A stretch of 64,000 nucleotides of DNA from Haloferax litoreum (GCF_009674605.1 NZ_WKJO01000001.1:1860001-1924000); one strand, 5' to 3'; shown: positions 7,268 through 15,191, counted from the first letter of the stretch. The notes: generated from the sequence alone by a model not told the origin. Numbers and translations are program-made.

Positions 7268-9346
7268 ATGGCAGCACGAACAACACTACAAAGCGCACTC
7301 GTCGTTCTCGTCGCGGTGACGGTCATGTTCAGCATGGGCGCCGCCGCAGCAGGACACGGCGGTACTGGACCGGCGTGTACAGCAGAAGACGGTGCACAAT
7401 ACCAAGACCAATCGTTCGATCGTGACCAAGACCAATCGCAAGCGGGCTCGGACAACACACAAAGCCAGAGCCAGATAGCGTCGATGGTCGTCGGTCAAGA
7501 CCAGTGCAGTGACGAAAGTGACCAGTCTCAGTCCCAAGACCTTGGCCAGAACCAAGAACAGGACCAAGACGCGACGGACAGTGACCAGGCCCAGAGCCAG
7601 TCGTCCGGTCAGACTGAGGCGCAGAGTCAGTACGGCGAGGACAACGACCAAGAGCAGCGTCAGAGCCTCGACCAAGACCAAGAACAAGACCAGAACGGCG
7701 ACGAACTCGCCCAAGAGCAGTCGCAGGAGGCAGGTCAGGCGCAGATGGAGAACCAGCGCGGTGAAGGCAACCAGCAATCGCAGACTGAGCGCCTGACGCA
7801 GATGCAGATGCAGTCGCAGGGGAACCACCCCATCGTGGGCAGCACACAGTACGGAGACCAGGTCTCCGAACAAATCGGTCAGGTGAACCAGCGCGGTGAG
7901 AACAGCGTCCAGGACATCATGGCCGTCATCGACCAACTGCAAGAGCAGTACCAACTCGCTGATTACAGCGACCAAGGCCAAGACCAGTTCGCTCGCCAGC
8001 ACGCGAACGCTCGCCAGCACGCTGACGACAGCGAACAGACTCTGTCGCAACTTATCGGGCAGTACCACGCCCAGATGCAGTACGGTCAGTACAACGAACA
8101 GTACCAAGACCAGTCCGCTCGCCAACACGCGAACGAGCGGCAGTGGGCCGACGACAGTGACCAGTCGCTCAACCAGTACATCGAGCAACTTCGCGACCAG
8201 ATTCAGGACGCAGAATACAGCTCGCAAGAACACACTCAGGACGCTCGCCAGCACGCGAACCAGCGTCAGTGGGGCGAAGACAACGACCAGGACCTGAGCC
8301 AACTCATCTCGCAGGACGCTTCGCAGACCCAGATAGGTGAGTACAACGACCAGTTCGGTGAACAGACCGCCACCCAGCGTGCGAACCAGCGCCAGTGGGG
8401 CGAAGACAACGACCAGGACTTCGACCAGGACGCCGTCCAGACGCAAGACCAGTCGCAGGCTGGTGAAGACAACTCCCAGGAACAGACCCAGGAGAACGAA
8501 CAGCGCGGTCAGCAGCGTCAGTGGGGCGAAGACAACGACCAGAGCCGGACCCAGTCGTCGGCTCAGACGAGCTCCCAGACGCAGACCGGCGAAGACAACG
8601 ACCAGCAGGCCGACCAGTCGTCGAGCCAGCGTGAACGTCAGCACCAGTCCGGTGAGGACAACACGCAGACGCAAGACCAGACCTCCGACCAGACCGAGAG
8701 TCAGAACCAGCAGGGTGAAGACAACAGTCAGGAGCAGTCGCAGACTGACGACCAGCACCAACACGCGACGCAGCAGGACGGCGAAAACAACGACCAGTCG
8801 CAAGACCAGACGTCCGTCCAGGGTCAGAGTCAGGACCAGGCTGGCGAAGAAAACGACCAGACGCAGACGCAGGACGCAGACAAGACGCAAGAACAGGAAC
8901 AGCAGAGCGACGACAGCTCGCAGGACCAGAGCCAGACCTCTGGCCAAGAACAGGTCCAGAACCAGGACGCTGAAGACAGCTCCCAGGACCAGAGCCAGAC
9001 CGTCGACCAAGACGAAGAACAGACCCAAGAGACCGATGGCAGCAGTCAGTCGCAGGACCAGACTGCGACCCAGACTGAGAGCCAAGAACAGACCGGCGAA
9101 GACAACGACCAAGCACAGTCGCAAGACGCTGACCAAGACCAGACCCAAGAGCAGACTGGCGACGACAGCAGTCAGACCCAGAGTCAGACCTCGGGTCAGG
9201 GTCAGTCACAGACGCAGTCTGGCGAGGACAACGTCCAGGAGCAGACCCAGGACGCTGACCAAGACCAGACCCAAGAGCAGTCTGCTGACGACAGCAGTCA
9301 GACCCAGAGTCAGACGGTGACGCAAACGCAGACGCAGAGCCAGTAA
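7268..9346 (+). CDS. Secreted Gln/Asp-rich curlin-like repeat protein (candidate amyloid subunit 1)
   Basis: I chose the ATG at 7268 because it gives a clean Sec signal peptide (hydrophobic SALVVLVAVTVMF, cleavage near GAAAAGHG). A TTG at 7244 is in frame but unlikely. Nearly all of the 692 residues are repeats of about 21 residues with the core Q-x-G-x-x-N-x-Q-x-x-x-Q, for example QYGEDNDQEQRQ, QIGEYNDQFGEQ and QTGEDNDQQADQ. I count 16 exact Q-x-G-x-x-N cores. Gln alternates along the flanking strands (QxQxQ), as in a beta-solenoid ladder. The spacing equals the bacterial curlin repeat, with Gln where curlin has Ala. Residues about 242-451 form five 42-residue super-repeats with Trp and His. 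Repeats run to the last residue and there is no PGF-CTERM. The inferred role is an extracellular amyloid or matrix fibre; a passive acidic matrix polymer is the main alternative. Confidence 0.75.
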   Translation: MAARTTLQSALVVLVAVTVMFSMGAAAAGHGGTGPACTAEDGAQYQDQSFDRDQDQSQAGSDNTQSQSQIASMVVGQDQCSDESDQSQSQDLGQNQEQDQDATDSDQAQSQSSGQTEAQSQYGEDNDQEQRQSLDQDQEQDQNGDELAQEQSQEAGQAQMENQRGEGNQQSQTERLTQMQMQSQGNHPIVGSTQYGDQVSEQIGQVNQRGENSVQDIMAVIDQLQEQYQLADYSDQGQDQFARQHANARQHADDSEQTLSQLIGQYHAQMQYGQYNEQYQDQSARQHANERQWADDSDQSLNQYIEQLRDQIQDAEYSSQEHTQDARQHANQRQWGEDNDQDLSQLISQDASQTQIGEYNDQFGEQTATQRANQRQWGEDNDQDFDQDAVQTQDQSQAGEDNSQEQTQENEQRGQQRQWGEDNDQSRTQSSAQTSSQTQTGEDNDQQADQSSSQRERQHQSGEDNTQTQDQTSDQTESQNQQGEDNSQEQSQTDDQHQHATQQDGENNDQSQDQTSVQGQSQDQAGEENDQTQTQDADKTQEQEQQSDDSSQDQSQTSGQEQVQNQDAEDSSQDQSQTVDQDEEQTQETDGSSQSQDQTATQTESQEQTGEDNDQAQSQDADQDQTQEQTGDDSSQTQSQTSGQGQSQTQSGEDNVQEQTQDADQDQTQEQSADDSSQTQSQTVTQTQTQSQ
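7991..8620 (+). repeat. Five tandem 126-bp (42-residue) units inside curlin-like gene 1
   Basis: The units begin at 7991, 8117, 8243, 8369 and 8495 with no length change. Each encodes ARQHAN or a variant (ATQRAN, NEQRGQ), then R-Q-[HW]-[AG]-[DE]-D-[SN]-[DE]-Q and a second 21-residue half. This is a higher-order duplication of two basic units. Confidence 0.85.
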
Positions 9347-9368
9347 GCGACCACTCTCCTCGAGTTCT

Positions 9369-9386
9369 CCGCCGGATGCCCGGCGG
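9369..9386 (+). terminator. Hairpin between the two curlin-like genes
   Basis: CCGCCGG-ATGC-CCGGCGG forms a perfect 7-bp stem in the 64-bp gap between the genes, with no T-run directly after it. It could attenuate read-through so that the first gene is expressed more than the second, or stabilise the upstream mRNA. Function inferred. Confidence 0.5.
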
Positions 9387-9410
9387 GACTCTCATTATCT
9401 AGAGGTATTC

Positions 9411-11750
9411 ATGAAATCGACAACGAAATCGAGTTCACTGTTGGTGGTTGCTGTCGCGCTTCTCGTCGTCATCGGAACGACTGGGCTCGTCGCACCGATA
9501 CAGGTCGGATCGAACCAACTGGACGGTGCAGCAGCAGCCTTGGACAGTGGCGCGCAACAACCGAGTATCGCTAACGAACAATCGCAGTACAGTGCAGGGC
9601 CCGGTACACCGACCGGAGACGTCTCTGTGTCGAACCCGTCCGACTCAGATTCGGACGACGATGACGCAGGTGACGCCAGTTCGAACCAGGCAGATTCGTC
9701 CGCCGACGGTGACGACAACGAGCAATCGCAACACAGCGAAGGACCCGGTTCGCCGACCGGAGACGACTCCGACTCGAACGCGGACGACTCCGATTCAGAG
9801 AACTCCGACTCGAATTCGGGTAACTCTGGGTCGAATTCGGACGACTCCGACTCCAATTCAGACGACTCTGATTCGAACTCGGACAGTTCCGAGTCGTCTG
9901 ACCACCACGACGACAACCCCGACCGCGCCGACGGCGCGGACGGGAGCGTGAACCCCTCCGAGAACACCGGTCCGAGTGAGGACAGCGACCAATCGAGCGA
10001 CCAAACGGTCGACCAATCGCAGGACCAATCGCAGTCCGGCGAGGACAACGACCAGTCGCAGGGTCAGGCCTTCGCGCGCGGACAAGACCAGTCGCAGTCC
10101 GGCGAAGACAACGACCAAGACCAGTCCCAAGACGGGAACCAGCGGCAGACGCAGGCCCAGTCTGGCGAAGACAGTAGCCAGACGCAGGGGCAGGCCACTG
10201 GACAGACGCAGACCCAGACCCAAGACGGGACGGCCAACCAGCAGAACGAAGAACAGGACGCCGCACAGCGTCAGAGTCAGACCCAGAGCGGCGACGACAG
10301 CGAGCAGTGCCAGACCGAAGATACGACGCAAGAACAGGAGCAAGCACAAGACAGTGAGGACAGCGAACAGTCGCAAGGTCAACTCGCCGATCAAGACCAG
10401 AGTCAAGCACAGTCCGGCGACGACAGCACGCAGTGCCAGAGTCAGACGGACACGCAGTCGCAGGACCAAGAACAGACTGGCGAGAGCAACGACCAGTCGC
10501 AACGCCAGTCGGACGACCAGGCTCAACAGCAGAGTCAGTCCGGCGACGACAGTGACCAGGCGCAAGGCCAAGAGAGCGAGCAGACGCAAGACCAGGCCCA
10601 GTCCGGCGAAGACAACGACCAGCAACAGCGTCAGTCCGACGACCAGACACAACAGCAGACGCAGTCCGCTGACGACAGCGACCAAACACAGGACCAGACG
10701 TCCGACCAGGGTCAAAGTCAGCGTCAGACCGGCGACGGTGCCGAGCAAGACCAGTCGCAGGACACAGACCAGACGCAAGACCAGACCCAGTCCGGCGAAG
10801 ACAGTTCGCAGGACCAGTCGCAAGATGCCGACCAGTCGCAAGACCAAACTCAGTCCGACGACGATTCGTCGCAGAACCAGCGACAGACGTCTGACCAGAA
10901 TCAGGCCCAGAGTCAGAGCGGTGACGGCAACACCCAGACACAGGGCCAGACGTCCGACCAGGACCAGGCGCAAGGTCAGTCCGGCGGCGACCAGGACCAG
11001 ACGCAGTCGGTAGCCCAGTCGCAGTCGCAGGAACAAGACACCGGGTCGCAGGCAGGTCAGGGCCAAGGTCAAGCCCAGGGGACCACCTCGTCGAACGACG
11101 ACCAGGTGTCGTCGAACATCGACGTTCAGGTTCAGGTCACCGTCGACGGCCAGACCTATCAGGGCCAGACGCAAGTCTCCAGTCAGACCCAACAACAGTC
11201 TGGCACTGTGATGACCGACGGCGGCCAGACGCAGGGTCAGACCATCATCCAGACGCAGGTCCAGATTCAAATCGGCGATAACAACCAGCAGTCGCAGAGC
11301 CAGAGCGCCGACCAGGACCAAGAACAGTCTGCGAGTGACGCGTCGAGCGACTCAGACGACTCGACGAGTGGAACCCAAAGCGAGAGTCAGTCGACTACCC
11401 AGTCGCAAGGTCAGGTGCAAGTCGGCGACGGCAACTCCCAGAGTCAGAGTCAGAGCGCTGAAGAAGAGCAGAGACAGGGTGACGGGTCGAGTTCCGACGA
11501 CGGCGAGAGCCACTCCGAGGAAACCGACTCTAACAGTACCGACAACGCTTCGGACTCGACTGAAGACGCTGGAAGTGAGTCGAACGACTCCACCGACTCG
11601 AATGACGGCGGCGAGCAGACTGACAACTCGTCGTCTGACGGCGGCGAGCAAACCGACAGTTCGTCATCCGACGACTCGAACAACGAACAGAACCAGACCG
11701 ACGACATCGACACGAGTTCCGACTCGGACGACGGTTCGTCGGAGAACTAA
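9411..11750 (+). CDS. Secreted curlin-like repeat protein with acidic Ser/Asp flanks (candidate subunit 2)
   Basis: This is a 779-residue protein. A signal peptide covers residues 1-30 (LLVVAVALLVVIGTTGLVAP). The N-terminal region to about 200 has two copies of a NEQSQ-[YH]-S-x-GPG-[ST]-PTGD motif separated by Ser/Asp/Asn runs. Residues about 208-522 are fifteen back-to-back 21-residue curlin-like units (for example QSGEDNDQSQGQ and QSGDGNTQTQGQ, with N often replaced by S). A less repetitive beta-rich segment follows (VQVQVTVDGQTYQGQ), then two more good cores (QIGDNNQQSQSQ and QVGDGNSQSQSQ). The last ~110 residues are a Ser/Asp/Glu tail without LPXTG or PGF-CTERM. Two Cys lie in equivalent positions of two units (EQCQ, TQCQ). 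The layout suggests a nucleator, linker or surface-anchored partner of the first protein; this is inference. Confidence 0.75.
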   Translation: MKSTTKSSSLLVVAVALLVVIGTTGLVAPIQVGSNQLDGAAAALDSGAQQPSIANEQSQYSAGPGTPTGDVSVSNPSDSDSDDDDAGDASSNQADSSADGDDNEQSQHSEGPGSPTGDDSDSNADDSDSENSDSNSGNSGSNSDDSDSNSDDSDSNSDSSESSDHHDDNPDRADGADGSVNPSENTGPSEDSDQSSDQTVDQSQDQSQSGEDNDQSQGQAFARGQDQSQSGEDNDQDQSQDGNQRQTQAQSGEDSSQTQGQATGQTQTQTQDGTANQQNEEQDAAQRQSQTQSGDDSEQCQTEDTTQEQEQAQDSEDSEQSQGQLADQDQSQAQSGDDSTQCQSQTDTQSQDQEQTGESNDQSQRQSDDQAQQQSQSGDDSDQAQGQESEQTQDQAQSGEDNDQQQRQSDDQTQQQTQSADDSDQTQDQTSDQGQSQRQTGDGAEQDQSQDTDQTQDQTQSGEDSSQDQSQDADQSQDQTQSDDDSSQNQRQTSDQNQAQSQSGDGNTQTQGQTSDQDQAQGQSGGDQDQTQSVAQSQSQEQDTGSQAGQGQGQAQGTTSSNDDQVSSNIDVQVQVTVDGQTYQGQTQVSSQTQQQSGTVMTDGGQTQGQTIIQTQVQIQIGDNNQQSQSQSADQDQEQSASDASSDSDDSTSGTQSESQSTTQSQGQVQVGDGNSQSQSQSAEEEQRQGDGSSSDDGESHSEETDSNSTDNASDSTEDAGSESNDSTDSNDGGEQTDNSSSDGGEQTDSSSSDDSNNEQNQTDDIDTSSDSDDGSSEN
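10032..10976 (+). repeat. Fifteen exact-length 63-bp tandem units in curlin-like gene 2
   Basis: Unit starts fall every 63 bp from 10032 (checked at 10095, 10158, 10221, 10284, 10347, 10410, 10473, 10536 and on to 10914) with no insertion or deletion. Each encodes one 21-residue Q-[ST]-G-[ED]-[DG]-[NS]-x-Q-x-Q-x-Q unit. The nucleotide sequence of units has diverged, so the length is kept by selection on the protein. Confidence 0.9.
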
Positions 11751-11762
11751 CCGAATCGACAC

Positions 11763-11788
11763 CGACATCGGTCTCCCGGCCGATGTCG
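11763..11788 (+). terminator. Hairpin after curlin-like gene 2
   Basis: CGACATCGG and CCGATGTCG form a perfect 9-bp stem with an 8-nt loop, 13 bp after the stop codon. A CTTT run lies a few bases further on. It probably ends or stabilises the transcript of the repeat-protein genes. Confidence 0.6.
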
Positions 11789-11924
11789 TGCGCTTTGGTC
11801 CAACTCTTTATCGACAGTGCCTCGCGAGACACCCGTGGTTCACCTGTGGACGAACGTCAGTCGGGGTAGACATAACAGTCACTCGCCCAACATTTACATC
11901 GTGCCTCCGCCCGTTCTATCGCGT

Positions 11925-12491
11925 ATGGCTCGAAGACCAAGGGCGGAAGCGCGGCGAGCGAGACGAGAAGACCGCGGTATCGGACGCCGTGGCGGGAGAC
12001 GAGAGTGGGAGCGCTACAAGATGACGCAGAAGCTCATCTCTATCGGGGACGACTTCTACGTCGAGAATCAGGCCGGGATGCGTGTGTTCAAAATCGACGG
12101 GAAGGCCCTCCGCGTCCGGGACACCCTCGTGATGGAGGACCTCCAGAGCGGGGACACCTACAGAATTCAAGAGAAAATCGTCCGCATCAAGGACACCATG
12201 ACGGTACAGAAGGACGGTCGCCCCGAAGCGACTATCAAGAAAGCACTCATCACGCCCCTCCGAGACCGGTTTACCATCTCCATCGGTGGTGGCCGTGACC
12301 TCACGGTGAAAGGGAACATCCTCGACCACGAGTACAGGCTGATGCGCAACGGTGAACGCGTCGCAGAAGTCTCGAAGAAGTGGTTCCGTATCCGCGACTC
12401 CTACGGTATCGAAGTCTCCCCGGAGATGGACACTGGTCTCGTGGTCGCCTGTACAGTCGCCCTCGACATGATGGTTCACCCAACGCGGTGA
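11925..12491 (+). CDS. LURP-one-related (tubby-like fold) protein
   Basis: I chose the ATG at 11925. A basic, Arg-rich N-terminus (residues 1-32) precedes the domain, so an internal start at YKMTQK is possible. The 188-residue protein has the repeating beta-hairpin pattern of the LURP-one/YxjI family: FYVENQAGMRVFKIDGKALRVRD, then DTYRIQEKIVRIKDTMTV, RDLTVKGNILDHEYRL and SKKWFRIRDSYGIEV. The family forms a 12-stranded barrel around a central helix. Plant members are linked to defence and membrane lipids; the archaeal function is unknown. CATTTACA at 11891-11898 is a possible TATA box. It lies directly downstream of the curlin-like pair on the same strand, but behind a hairpin and with its own promoter. 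Confidence 0.8.
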   Translation: MARRPRAEARRARREDRGIGRRGGRREWERYKMTQKLISIGDDFYVENQAGMRVFKIDGKALRVRDTLVMEDLQSGDTYRIQEKIVRIKDTMTVQKDGRPEATIKKALITPLRDRFTISIGGGRDLTVKGNILDHEYRLMRNGERVAEVSKKWFRIRDSYGIEVSPEMDTGLVVACTVALDMMVHPTR

Positions 12492-12510
12492 CAGACGACA
12501 AATTCGCGCG

Positions 12511-12705
12511 ATGACAGACGACGAGAGAACGTCACGGGTACGACAGACCCTCGTCGACTCTCTCCGCGAACGCGGTCACATCTACACGACGAGAGTCGCG
12601 AACGCGGTCGTGACGACGGAGGACGGCCGAATCGAACGGACGAACTACGGTGGGGTTCGGTTCGTGCCGCTGGTGGGTTCGCACGGGTTTGCTGAAGAAG
12701 AGTGA
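12511..12705 (+). CDS. Small hypothetical protein (64 residues)
   Basis: The ORF follows the LURP-one gene by 19 bp on the same strand and may be co-transcribed with it. It is highly charged at the N-terminus (MTDDERTSRVRQTLVDSLRERGH) and continues with a strand-rich half (NAVVTTEDGRIERTNYGGVRFVPLVGSHGF). No family is recognised. Support comes from the spacing, haloarchaeal amino acid composition and the hairpin at its stop codon. Confidence 0.55.
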   Translation: MTDDERTSRVRQTLVDSLRERGHIYTTRVANAVVTTEDGRIERTNYGGVRFVPLVGSHGFAEEE

Positions 12706-12719
12706 GTGTCGCCACTCAC
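12702..12719. terminator. Hairpin between the small ORF and secY (convergent genes)
   Basis: GTGAGTG-TCGC-CACTCAC is a perfect 7-bp stem overlapping the stop codon of the 64-residue ORF. It lies 35 bp beyond the secY stop on the other strand, so it could serve both transcripts. Confidence 0.5.
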
Positions 12720-12753
12720 GTCGCGAGTAAAATGAAAAGTGGACAGGTGTTCC

Positions 12754-14223
12754 TTACTCGCTGCCGAACATCTGGCGCATCATCGGGTGCATCTCCATGA
12801 GCTGCTCCTCGGCAATCTCCTCGTACAGTTTGTACGTGATGGAGACCGTAAGCAGCAGCCCCGTCCCGGAGACGGCACCGATGGTACCCAGCATGTTCGC
12901 CATGACGGCGAGCAGGCCGACGAGCGCGCCACCGATGACGGTCACTTGCGGGATGTACCGCTCCATGACCTTCTCGATGACCTGCGGGTTACGTCGGAAA
13001 CCGGGAATCTGCATCCCGGAGTTCTGAATCTGTCGTGCAGTCGATTCGGGCCCCATGCCCGTCGTCTCGACCCAGAAGACAGCGAACACCGCGCCACCGA
13101 CAATCATGAACGCGAGGTCGATGAGGACGCGGATGGCGATGTCGAGCGGGTCGGCCGACGTGAGACCCAGGAACCACATCCAATCGGAGCGCGACTGGAT
13201 GGGCGCGAGGTAGTAGAACAGGCCACCGGTGACCTGTCCACTCGCGTACTCGCCCAGCCACGCAGGCATTCCTGCCCACTGGCTGTCGAGGATTCGCCCG
13301 AGGAACTGGATGTTCGCCTGCAGGGCACGGACGAGAATCATCGGCAGGACACTCGCGTAGATGAGTTTGACCGGGAAGCGACCGCGGGCACCCTTCACAC
13401 GAGCGTGCGAGAGAGGAATCTCCACGCGGACACTCTCGGCGTACACGACGATGCCGAAGATGAGCACCGTCGTGATGAGCGCGAGCAGTTGGCCCTGACC
13501 GAGGAAGATGGTCGACAGCAGGTCAGTCGGCGAGGACGGTAGTTCGACGGAACCGGAGATGATTCCGAACCACGTCGGGAAGAAGCCCGACGCGCCACCG
13601 AGACCCTGCCAACTGAACAGCCCACCGACGAGCTGCTGGCTGACACCGGCGATGATGAACAGCCCAACACCGGAGCCGACGCCCCACTTGCTGACGATCT
13701 CGTCCATGAACAGGATGAGGACACCACCGACGGCAATCTGCGCGAAGATGAGACTCTTCACGCCGAAAGAACCGATGCCGAGCGAGGCCGCGACGGCCGG
13801 GTCGGCCGGCAGGAAGTTGCCGGCGAACACCATCGGCAGGCCCGTCAGGACGATCATGACCCCGACGAGCAACTTCTGGAGGCCCTGATAGAGGACCTGG
13901 TCGCGCGGGTTGTTGTCGGTGTCGAGCCCGAGCAGGTCAGCACCGCCAAGCAGTTGTAAGACGATGCTTGCCGTGACGATTGGACCGATGCCCAGTTGGA
14001 GCACCGACCCTTGCTGGCCGGCCAAGATGGACCGGAACTGACCGAAGAGGTCGTTCGCGGCCGCAGCGTCGACGCCGAACAGCGTCACGTTCGTCAGGAA
14101 GAAGTACAGGACGAGGATGCCACCCGTCCACCCGAGTTTCCGGCGGAACGGTACGTGTCCCTCCGGTCGGGCGACTGCGGGCATCCGCGCCAGCACTGGT
14201 TCGGCGGCGTCCTTCCATCCCAT
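12754..14223 (-). CDS. secY: Preprotein translocase subunit SecY
   Basis: This is a 489-residue polytopic membrane protein, the pore subunit of the Sec61/SecYEG channel. The N-terminus (MGWKDAAEPVLARMPAV) is followed by a plug/TM2 region with GIGPIVTASIVLQLLGGADLL split over about 77-97, and about ten hydrophobic segments in all. The cytoplasmic loop YAESVRVEIPLSHARVKGARG between TM6 and TM7 and the late TM8-10 region match archaeal SecY. It is the last gene of the ribosomal superoperon, 3 bp after uL15, the classical spc position. It would be the export route for the signal-peptide proteins in this window. Confidence 0.95.
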   Translation of the reverse strand: MGWKDAAEPVLARMPAVARPEGHVPFRRKLGWTGGILVLYFFLTNVTLFGVDAAAANDLFGQFRSILAGQQGSVLQLGIGPIVTASIVLQLLGGADLLGLDTDNNPRDQVLYQGLQKLLVGVMIVLTGLPMVFAGNFLPADPAVAASLGIGSFGVKSLIFAQIAVGGVLILFMDEIVSKWGVGSGVGLFIIAGVSQQLVGGLFSWQGLGGASGFFPTWFGIISGSVELPSSPTDLLSTIFLGQGQLLALITTVLIFGIVVYAESVRVEIPLSHARVKGARGRFPVKLIYASVLPMILVRALQANIQFLGRILDSQWAGMPAWLGEYASGQVTGGLFYYLAPIQSRSDWMWFLGLTSADPLDIAIRVLIDLAFMIVGGAVFAVFWVETTGMGPESTARQIQNSGMQIPGFRRNPQVIEKVMERYIPQVTVIGGALVGLLAVMANMLGTIGAVSGTGLLLTVSITYKLYEEIAEEQLMEMHPMMRQMFGSE

Positions 14224-14226
14224 GAT

Positions 14227-14730
14227 TTATTCCTCGTCGTCCTGGTCGGCGTCGGCTTCAGCTTCCGCTTCCGCTTCGGCCGCTTCTTCTGCGCGTTCGG
14301 AGAGTTCTGCGCTGCCGCCAGCCTCTTCGATGAGTTCGACGGCACCGGCGGTGAACGCGTCGGCGACGACGTTCAGTTCGTTGCGAACTTGCCCGCCACC
14401 GAGCACCTTGACGACGTCCGCTTCCCAGCCGTCCTCGGCCACGTCGCGAGCGTCGATGGTGTAGGCGTCACCGTCTTTCTCGGCGAGTCCGTCGGCGGCG
14501 AGGAGGGCAGCGTCCTCGTCAAGCTTCTGGACCTTGACTTCGGCGACGGTGTCCTGCAGGACGTCCGGTCGCTTGAAGCCGTGCTTGCCGAGCGGTTCGT
14601 AGTTGTGGAATTCGTGCTTGTCGCGCCCGGCACGGCCGCGGCCACCACGGTGTCCGGCACCACGCCGGTTCTTGTGGGTACCGCCGCTGTGGGTCCGGGA
14701 GCCACGCTGGCGTCGTTTCTTAGACGTCAT
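14227..14730 (-). CDS. rpl15: Large ribosomal subunit protein uL15
   Basis: This is a 167-residue protein. The N-terminus is the Gly/Arg/His-rich rRNA-binding extension (SKKRRQRGSRTHSGGTHKNRRG, split; followed by GAGHRGGRGRAGRDKHEFHN). The globular L15/L27Ae domain follows, with KVLGGGQVRNELNVVADAF. The last ~25 residues are an Ala/Glu/Asp tail, a halophilic addition. It is a late-assembling 50S protein. It lies between uL30 (4-bp overlap) and secY. Confidence 0.95.
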   Translation of the reverse strand: MTSKKRRQRGSRTHSGGTHKNRRGAGHRGGRGRAGRDKHEFHNYEPLGKHGFKRPDVLQDTVAEVKVQKLDEDAALLAADGLAEKDGDAYTIDARDVAEDGWEADVVKVLGGGQVRNELNVVADAFTAGAVELIEEAGGSAELSERAEEAAEAEAEAEADADQDDEE

Positions 14731-15191
14731 CGCATTGCCTCCAGGAGTTCGTCGATTTGGTCGGTCTCGTGCTTACCGAGTTGACCGCCTTCCTTCGTGA
14801 CGTGCTTCTGGCCGCGGTGGCCACCACGTGCCGGGTGGAGACGGAGGACCGGGGAGATGCCCTGTTCGCGCAGGGTCGTCTCTTCGTCGTAGACGGCCTG
14901 TGCGAGCGAGGTCACGTCCTCGAAGTCCGTGTTCTCGGAGACCCATTCGTCCGTGATGTCGCCGGAGCCCTTCTCGGGTTCGGCGCGGGTGCGGACGAGC
15001 GTCTCGACGACGTCGACACTCGGCGTGCCGTGTGCGACGTAGTCGTTGACCTTCGTGATCATTCCACGGTAGGTGTCGGTCTCGGGGACGAACGTCGCGT
15101 GGTTGACACGGTGGATGTTGAGCATCGACAGCGTGTCACGGACGTCCTGTGCCATGTCGACTTCACCGCGAAGTTGGACGATAGCCTGCAT
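14727..15191 (-). CDS. rpl30: Large ribosomal subunit protein uL30
   Basis: This is a 154-residue archaeal/eukaryal-type L30 (L7 in yeast), longer than the ~60-residue bacterial form. It starts [13 protein letters not shown] and contains the TLSMLNIHRVNHATFVP signature near residues 18-34. The C-terminal half has GISPVLRLHPARGGHRG. Its stop codon overlaps uL15, and its start abuts the uS5 stop within one base. Confidence 0.95.
   Translation of the reverse strand: MQAIVQLRGEVDMAQDVRDTLSMLNIHRVNHATFVPETDTYRGMITKVNDYVAHGTPSVDVVETLVRTRAEPEKGSGDITDEWVSENTDFEDVTSLAQAVYDEETTLREQGISPVLRLHPARGGHRGQKHVTKEGGQLGKHETDQIDELLEAMR

Noticed and set aside
7286-9148. 620-codon antisense ORF rich in Leu/Val (looks like a membrane protein)
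   Set aside because: It is the mirror of the Gln/Asp repeat: CAG reads as CTG (Leu) and GAC as GTC (Val) on the other strand. It has no independent start context.
10032-10976. CRISPR array (regular 63-bp repeats)
   Set aside because: The units are in-frame coding sequence of a signal-peptide protein. There are no unique spacers, no conserved palindromic direct repeat and no cas genes.
9858-11321. 487-codon antisense ORF under curlin-like gene 2
   Set aside because: Same composition artefact of the repeat; no promoter or ribosome-binding evidence.
7268-11750. Serine-aspartate (Sdr-like) adhesin, mucin-type or prion-type poly-Gln protein
   Set aside because: Ser/Asp runs are present only in the flanks of the second protein and no sortase motif is seen. 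The core has a fixed Q-x-G-x-x-N spacing that free poly-Gln would not keep. Kept as an alternative, not the main call.
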